A stretch of DNA of 16,394 nt from a bacterium (GTDB lineage Bacteria > Sumerlaeota > Sumerlaeia > UBA8349). Below the pieces are notes generated by a model that was not told the origin of the DNA, searched no databases, and saw only the letters and a list, made by a program, of their open reading frames with translations. The stretch lies in NCBI GenBank assembly GCA_013203855.1, contig JABMPG010000086.1, forward strand, positions 1 through 16,394. Reading direction: 5' to 3'. The translations under genes were made by a program, and so were the position numbers. This document shows, piece after piece, positions 13,301-16,394 of the stretch (position 1 is its first letter; each line of letters starts with the position of its first letter).

Positions 13301-16273
13301 CCGATCTCGCAGGGCGTGGGCGTTCCGCCTTCGATCACCCTCGCGCCGAAGAGCGTGGCGACCTATGTCTTCGATGCGGGCGAGCAACGCTTCTATCCCA
13401 GACGGCCGCCCCTGAACACCGGCCACTATGAGTACGCCCTCCCCGCTGCCTACGGCCAACTCCACGCCTTCCGCGTGCGGGTGCCGTTCGGAAAAGACTA
13501 TCTCTACCTTTTCACAACGAAGGGCTCCCTCAGCAGCGGCACGATGCAACTGACTTACGGTCCCGACGCGCAGGTCGTGGAGAAGGCCTACTATCCCTAC
13601 GAACTGAGCGTGGCCGACTGGCCCTTCGATCAGGCCGCCACCGGAACGCTTCGTCTGGCCGATTCAACCGTTTCGATGGACCTGACCATTCCGGTGAACC
13701 TGCCCGGTCTCGCTTGCGAGATGGCCGAGGCCGATACGGACGGGACGATCCGGCTGCGGTTCAACCAGGCCGTGGACACGGCCACCGCCGGAAACGCCAG
13801 CTCCTATCGAGTGGTCCCCCGCTATCGAGCGGACGGGTCGTGTGTGATCACCGGAGTCACGGTCCAGCCCGACGGAAAGACTGTCGTCCTGTCGGTCTCT
13901 CCCAGTCTGAACCGCGACGCGTCCTACGAGATCAAGGTCGAGGGCGTGAAGGACGAAGACGGGTGGGCCTTGTCCTTCCAGAATCTGCCCGTGACGATGG
14001 GAACGTGGTCCTATGAGGGCCGGACGCGGATCGGGTTCGACAACACGGCTCAGTCCGAGGACCTGCTCGATTTCCCCGCGCTCGTCCGTGTCTCGGCGGC
14101 GCTGCGTACCGCCACCCAGGTCAACGAGCCGAAGGATCTGATGTTCCGCGACGGGGAGGGCCAACTCCTCCCTTTTGAAGTGGAGAAGTGGCCCGCGATC
14201 GAGGACGCGCTTCTGTGGGTTCGCGTGCCGAGGATCGCCGCAGGCTCGGACAGTGACACAATCGAGATGTACTATGGGGGCGGCGGCGCGGCCCTGACGC
14301 CCGAGCAGCGCACGGAGGGATATTATCCCTACGCCTCGGTCTGGCCCAACGGCACGAGCGCGGTCTGGCATTTCAACGAACGGACCGACGCCTCACAGCA
14401 CTACAACGATGCCTCCAGCCCAGAGCCCGATTCCTCCCAGTATCCGACCCTCACCCCCGGCGCCGTAGGAGATGCCTTCCGTTTCGATGGCAACGACGCG
14501 ATGGGAGTGACGAACGCCGATACTCTCGATGCCGGCGACGGGCCGTTCACGATCTCGGCCTGGATCAACAAGGATTCGCTGGCGACGATGATGATTGCCT
14601 CGAAGGAATACGGCTACGAGCCCCGGCAGTGGGCATGGGGTTGGGGCACGGACAATATCGGGTTCCGGAGCAACGATCAGTATTTCTATACGGCCACCGG
14701 CTCTCTAACGGCGAACACCTGGCGCCACGTGACCTTCGTGCGCGATGGCGTCACCGGGCATACCTATGTGGACGGCGCGCCATCGGGAGGCCCCCACGAC
14801 ATGTCCGGACTGCCGACGCTGAGCAATACGCGGACCTTCCGCATCGGCCGACGGGATCATATCTCCGGCAGCAATCACGAATTCCAGGGCGCTATCGACG
14901 AACTGCGCTTCGAGAAGACGGCGCGGTCGGCCGACTGGGTTCGGGCGAGCTATCTGAATCAATCCGGGACGACATTCACCCGCCTTCTCTCTGGCATGCG
15001 GATTCTGGACGCGTTTGTTCTGGACAACCGCACCGTTAAGGTTGTGTTTGACACGGCACCCGAGCAGAGCACCGTAAGCAACGCGGCCAACTATGCGCTA
15101 ACCGGCGACCTGAGCGTGACTGGCGTGACCTGGTTGCCCGGCGAGAAGGCCGCGCTGCTCCAGGTCAGCCCTGCGGTCGTGGCCTCGACCACCTACGAAC
15201 TGACGATCTCCGACTTGATCGATAATCTCGGTCTGGTCGTGCCCCAGGCGACAGTCGAAGTAGGGCAGGGCGCGTTGGGATGGAGCCGGATGGCGCACGT
15301 TATCTTCCACAATCTCGAACAGAGCGAGAATCTCGAGGAATTTCCGCTGCTGGTCCGTATCACCGAGCCCGATTTCGAGTACGACGAGTTTCAGGCGGGG
15401 GGCGCGGATCTGATGTTCCGCGATCCGGACGGAACGATCCTGCCACGCGAGATCGAGCGATGGAACACGGCAGGCGAATCGTGCGTGTGGGTGCGCGTCC
15501 CCAGGATTGACGGCGGCAGCGACACCGACTATATCGAGATGTACTGGGGCAATGCCAACCCACCCGCGCCGGCCGCGCCCGAGAGCGTGTGGAGCACGGG
15601 CTTCGGCGGCGTGTGGCACTTGGGCGACACCTTCGACGCCACGATCCAGAGCAACGACGGCACCGCAAACGGCGCAACCCCAGGCGGCGGGGCTATCGCG
15701 GGAGCCATGGTCTTCGATGGCGCCGACGACATCACCATTCCCGACGCGGGGAGTCTCAATTTCGGCAGCTCGCCCTTCACACTGTCGGCGTGGATCCGCA
15801 AGGACGCCCTCTCCACTATGATGGTCGCGGCCAAGCAATACGGCGCGGTTGACAACGAATGGTCCTACGGCTGGGGCGAAGACAAGATCGCCTTCCGCTC
15901 CGCCAGCACATACTACTATACCGCACCGGGATCGCTCGCGGCAAACACCTGGCATCACGTCGTCTTCGTGCGTGTGGCCGACCGGGGCTATGGCTACGTC
16001 GACGGAGAAGAATCGGGTGGCGAACACAACCTGTCGAACATGCCGCCCCTGACCAACGGCCTCGAACTCCTCATCGGCCGCCGCAACCGGCCCCTCGGTG
16101 GAAACTATCTCTTCCGGGGAATCATCGACGAAGTCCGCCTCGAACACATCGGCCGTTCGCCCGACTGGGTGCGGGCGAGTTACCTGAACCAGCGGCCCAA
16201 CTCGGATTTCCTGCGCTTCGAAATAGTCTGGACCGCAGGAACGCCCGCGCGCGAATGGCGGCGGTACGAATAG
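10310..16273 (+). CDS. Giant secreted multidomain protein with two Ig-like/DUF2341/LamG module sets
   Basis: The 1987-residue product begins with a signal peptide (core 12-24, A-L-G cleavage site after 28). Residues 30-165 form a carbohydrate-binding-like beta domain (Y-E-A-E-D-F-x-N-Y-G-G-W at the start, R-F-D-A-I-L-F-T at the end), a type often leading glycan-active or FAD-oxidoreductase proteins in PVC-type genomes. Residues about 215-1130 are unassigned: a beta-rich part, then a Trp/Tyr-rich, apparently helical part resembling an alpha/alpha-toroid, with Y-H-H (H874, H875), and another beta part. Then come SbsA-type Ig-like (1134-1227), DUF2341 (1237-1324) and LamG (1351-1551) domains, repeated at 1564-1644, 1657-1747 and 1767-1961. 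No anchor, sorting signal or PEP-CTERM tail is seen. The ATG at 10310 has a Shine-Dalgarno and starts the signal peptide; the frame is open 360 bases further upstream. It probably acts on an extracellular polysaccharide, which is inference. Confidence 0.85.
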   Translation: MFGTAGLFRVRVFVSCMVAVMLAFPALGQEVWKMYEAEDFQNYGGWGMTGDAAAYQDVMLKISPITGAEPPIGVAQTAISIPQADSYKVWVRCRDYATLPGVRLFRPVIDKIPLDEVGNHGVDGWRWQLAGELTLSAGEHMVEAVDTTNRHARFDAILFTNSATDPNTKDEEIMGAYRSEPVWIPVDGGGGYARPAPRFPLAAPAASLQNEHLRVTFHPYTDGEGQTWIVRQSAFNVEGQWIDAPGSATSETLFLLYSDITTYTAYSFNPVWETPGLAVQVTVGGQVYDFNSRGTINPFMTAPPEILIPTAATQESADTVRIDYQVAHGQNVIGYWTLLPGAHDVACSFSITAADTGYYSVGMLVQQSWEKEDVEFLQLPFLYQYQRFPKRPEMILSEMTPHPICLLQAPVTDTFSATFGPVCEPGEMDFRWSNARKCKYGFSLMNNNNKPQACIFTPVLGADPSWWQAGETHVVRFRLLHYPGRWTEALEYFSNEIMEVPDYRKPVHASLTEAVLNIKDLIMDSFYSGWTFEHKGFWDTETVNLSKQASPLTVLSAALLSRDETYWRERAMPTLEFTLSRKGSAMQIPTAENLNQYPLQAPGGYYSSAYWLGVHRLTDELNPWLEDFFLPGGEPNLNGSYNSSRPWIEKLEIYRWRPDPDLLAEIEQEALEFVETAVYGRQETPVTRSAFYNISFYPYWWDLVDVYEATGNSRFLEAAEECGFHTIAGLWSQPRHPDGLVTIHPGGEMIRHEFLKLREDYYYRLGYFPDYTANVQEKQVPGWQVSRIGYGLEQPTTYYRGEEYFSNIINAAWAPHLMRLYGASHRDIYRTYARNSVIGQFSNYPGYTRCDYTDIPQHVDYPYVGPDVTNIFYHHIPVHLAWGYDFIFAEAQTRSGGQVRFPFSKQKNYAWFSNNIYGVRPGEIYGHEGAIPWIERGLIDIDTVGVDWIAARSNNKFFVTLLSQSDLTTTAQVAIDTAKAGLAAGGAWSRYQGASPVPISQGVGVPPSITLAPKSVATYVFDAGEQRFYPRRPPLNTGHYEYALPAAYGQLHAFRVRVPFGKDYLYLFTTKGSLSSGTMQLTYGPDAQVVEKAYYPYELSVADWPFDQAATGTLRLADSTVSMDLTIPVNLPGLACEMAEADTDGTIRLRFNQAVDTATAGNASSYRVVPRYRADGSCVITGVTVQPDGKTVVLSVSPSLNRDASYEIKVEGVKDEDGWALSFQNLPVTMGTWSYEGRTRIGFDNTAQSEDLLDFPALVRVSAALRTATQVNEPKDLMFRDGEGQLLPFEVEKWPAIEDALLWVRVPRIAAGSDSDTIEMYYGGGGAALTPEQRTEGYYPYASVWPNGTSAVWHFNERTDASQHYNDASSPEPDSSQYPTLTPGAVGDAFRFDGNDAMGVTNADTLDAGDGPFTISAWINKDSLATMMIASKEYGYEPRQWAWGWGTDNIGFRSNDQYFYTATGSLTANTWRHVTFVRDGVTGHTYVDGAPSGGPHDMSGLPTLSNTRTFRIGRRDHISGSNHEFQGAIDELRFEKTARSADWVRASYLNQSGTTFTRLLSGMRILDAFVLDNRTVKVVFDTAPEQSTVSNAANYALTGDLSVTGVTWLPGEKAALLQVSPAVVASTTYELTISDLIDNLGLVVPQATVEVGQGALGWSRMAHVIFHNLEQSENLEEFPLLVRITEPDFEYDEFQAGGADLMFRDPDGTILPREIERWNTAGESCVWVRVPRIDGGSDTDYIEMYWGNANPPAPAAPESVWSTGFGGVWHLGDTFDATIQSNDGTANGATPGGGAIAGAMVFDGADDITIPDAGSLNFGSSPFTLSAWIRKDALSTMMVAAKQYGAVDNEWSYGWGEDKIAFRSASTYYYTAPGSLAANTWHHVVFVRVADRGYGYVDGEESGGEHNLSNMPPLTNGLELLIGRRNRPLGGNYLFRGIIDEVRLEHIGRSPDWVRASYLNQRPNSDFLRFEIVWTAGTPAREWRRYE

Positions 16274-16332
16274 TCCCTTTCGCCAGAGGACGTCAGCCGT
16301 CCCCCCAGGAAGTCTTTTCTTCCTCAGTCTGC

Positions 16333-16350
16333 AAAAAACTTCCGTTTTTT
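16333..16350 (+). terminator. Possible A/T-type terminator after the giant gene
   Basis: AAAAAAC (16333-16339) pairs with GTTTTTT (16344-16350) around a TTCC loop. The stem is symmetric and AT-rich, so it could act on either strand but would be weak. A separate 5-bp hairpin GGACG/CGTCC (16288-16302) lies closer to the stop without a T-run. Confidence 0.35.
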
Positions 16351-16394
16351 CTCCAACCTCGGACCCCATCTCGACACTATGGTCTATAGAAGGG

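Noticed and set aside
15098..16369. 423-residue minus-strand frame over the end of the giant gene
   Set aside because: The sense strand carries recognisable DUF2341 and LamG domains. The antisense product has no motif or start signal.

Overview
The window looks like chromosomal DNA from a GC-rich, Gram-negative-type bacterium with a flagellar regulatory pair. It encodes a Sec-exported SurA-like parvulin, D-alanine cell-wall enzymes, CsrA-FliW, a formylglycine sulfatase, a corrinoid-methyltransferase-like UroD homologue and a giant secreted LamG/DUF2341 protein. That mix is common in uncultured lineages of the PVC group and its neighbours (Hydrogenedentota, Sumerlaeota, Lentisphaerota). No gene here fixes the phylum, so this is a guess. 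I see no insertion sequence, phage gene, CRISPR array or rRNA.

Layout. Positions 1-68 hold the 3' part of a tRNA-Gly(TCC), closed by a strong terminator (93-132). A two-gene unit follows: a secreted SurA/PpiC-type peptidyl-prolyl isomerase (243-1205) and alanine racemase (1202-2332), overlapping by ATGA. After a 227-bp gap containing a nested imperfect inverted repeat comes csrA-fliW (2560-3284), also overlapping by ATGA and ended by a perfect 9-bp-stem terminator. D-Ala-D-Ala ligase (3363-4460) lies on the minus strand. Across a 353-bp divergent intergenic region is the sulfatase (4814-6268), which has a clear sigma70-type promoter. Next are an MFS exporter (6391-7902) and a UroD-superfamily methyltransferase-like gene (8044-9120). 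The latter converges, with a 5-bp gap, on a membrane-anchored DUF116 protein (9126-9980, minus). A second divergent region (9981-10309) drives DUF116 one way and a 1987-residue secreted multidomain protein (10310-16273) the other way.

How the genes fit together. alr and ddl make D-Ala and D-Ala-D-Ala for peptidoglycan. The SurA-like isomerase probably helps fold exported proteins. CsrA and its protein antagonist FliW form the flagellin-linked translational switch. The second half (sulfatase, exporter, UroD-like protein, giant LamG protein) reads as accessory metabolism, plausibly use of sulfated or complex glycans and methylated compounds, but no operon links these genes.

The most interesting observation is an in-frame A_AAA_AAG slippery heptamer near the end of csrA (2781-2787). 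Its -1 frame is open straight into fliW, so a -1 frameshift would produce a 241-residue CsrA-FliW fusion from this locus. Also notable are the large secreted protein with an unassigned core and a duplicated C-terminal module set, the inverted repeat before csrA, and a tRNA-Gly D-loop lacking the usual GG.
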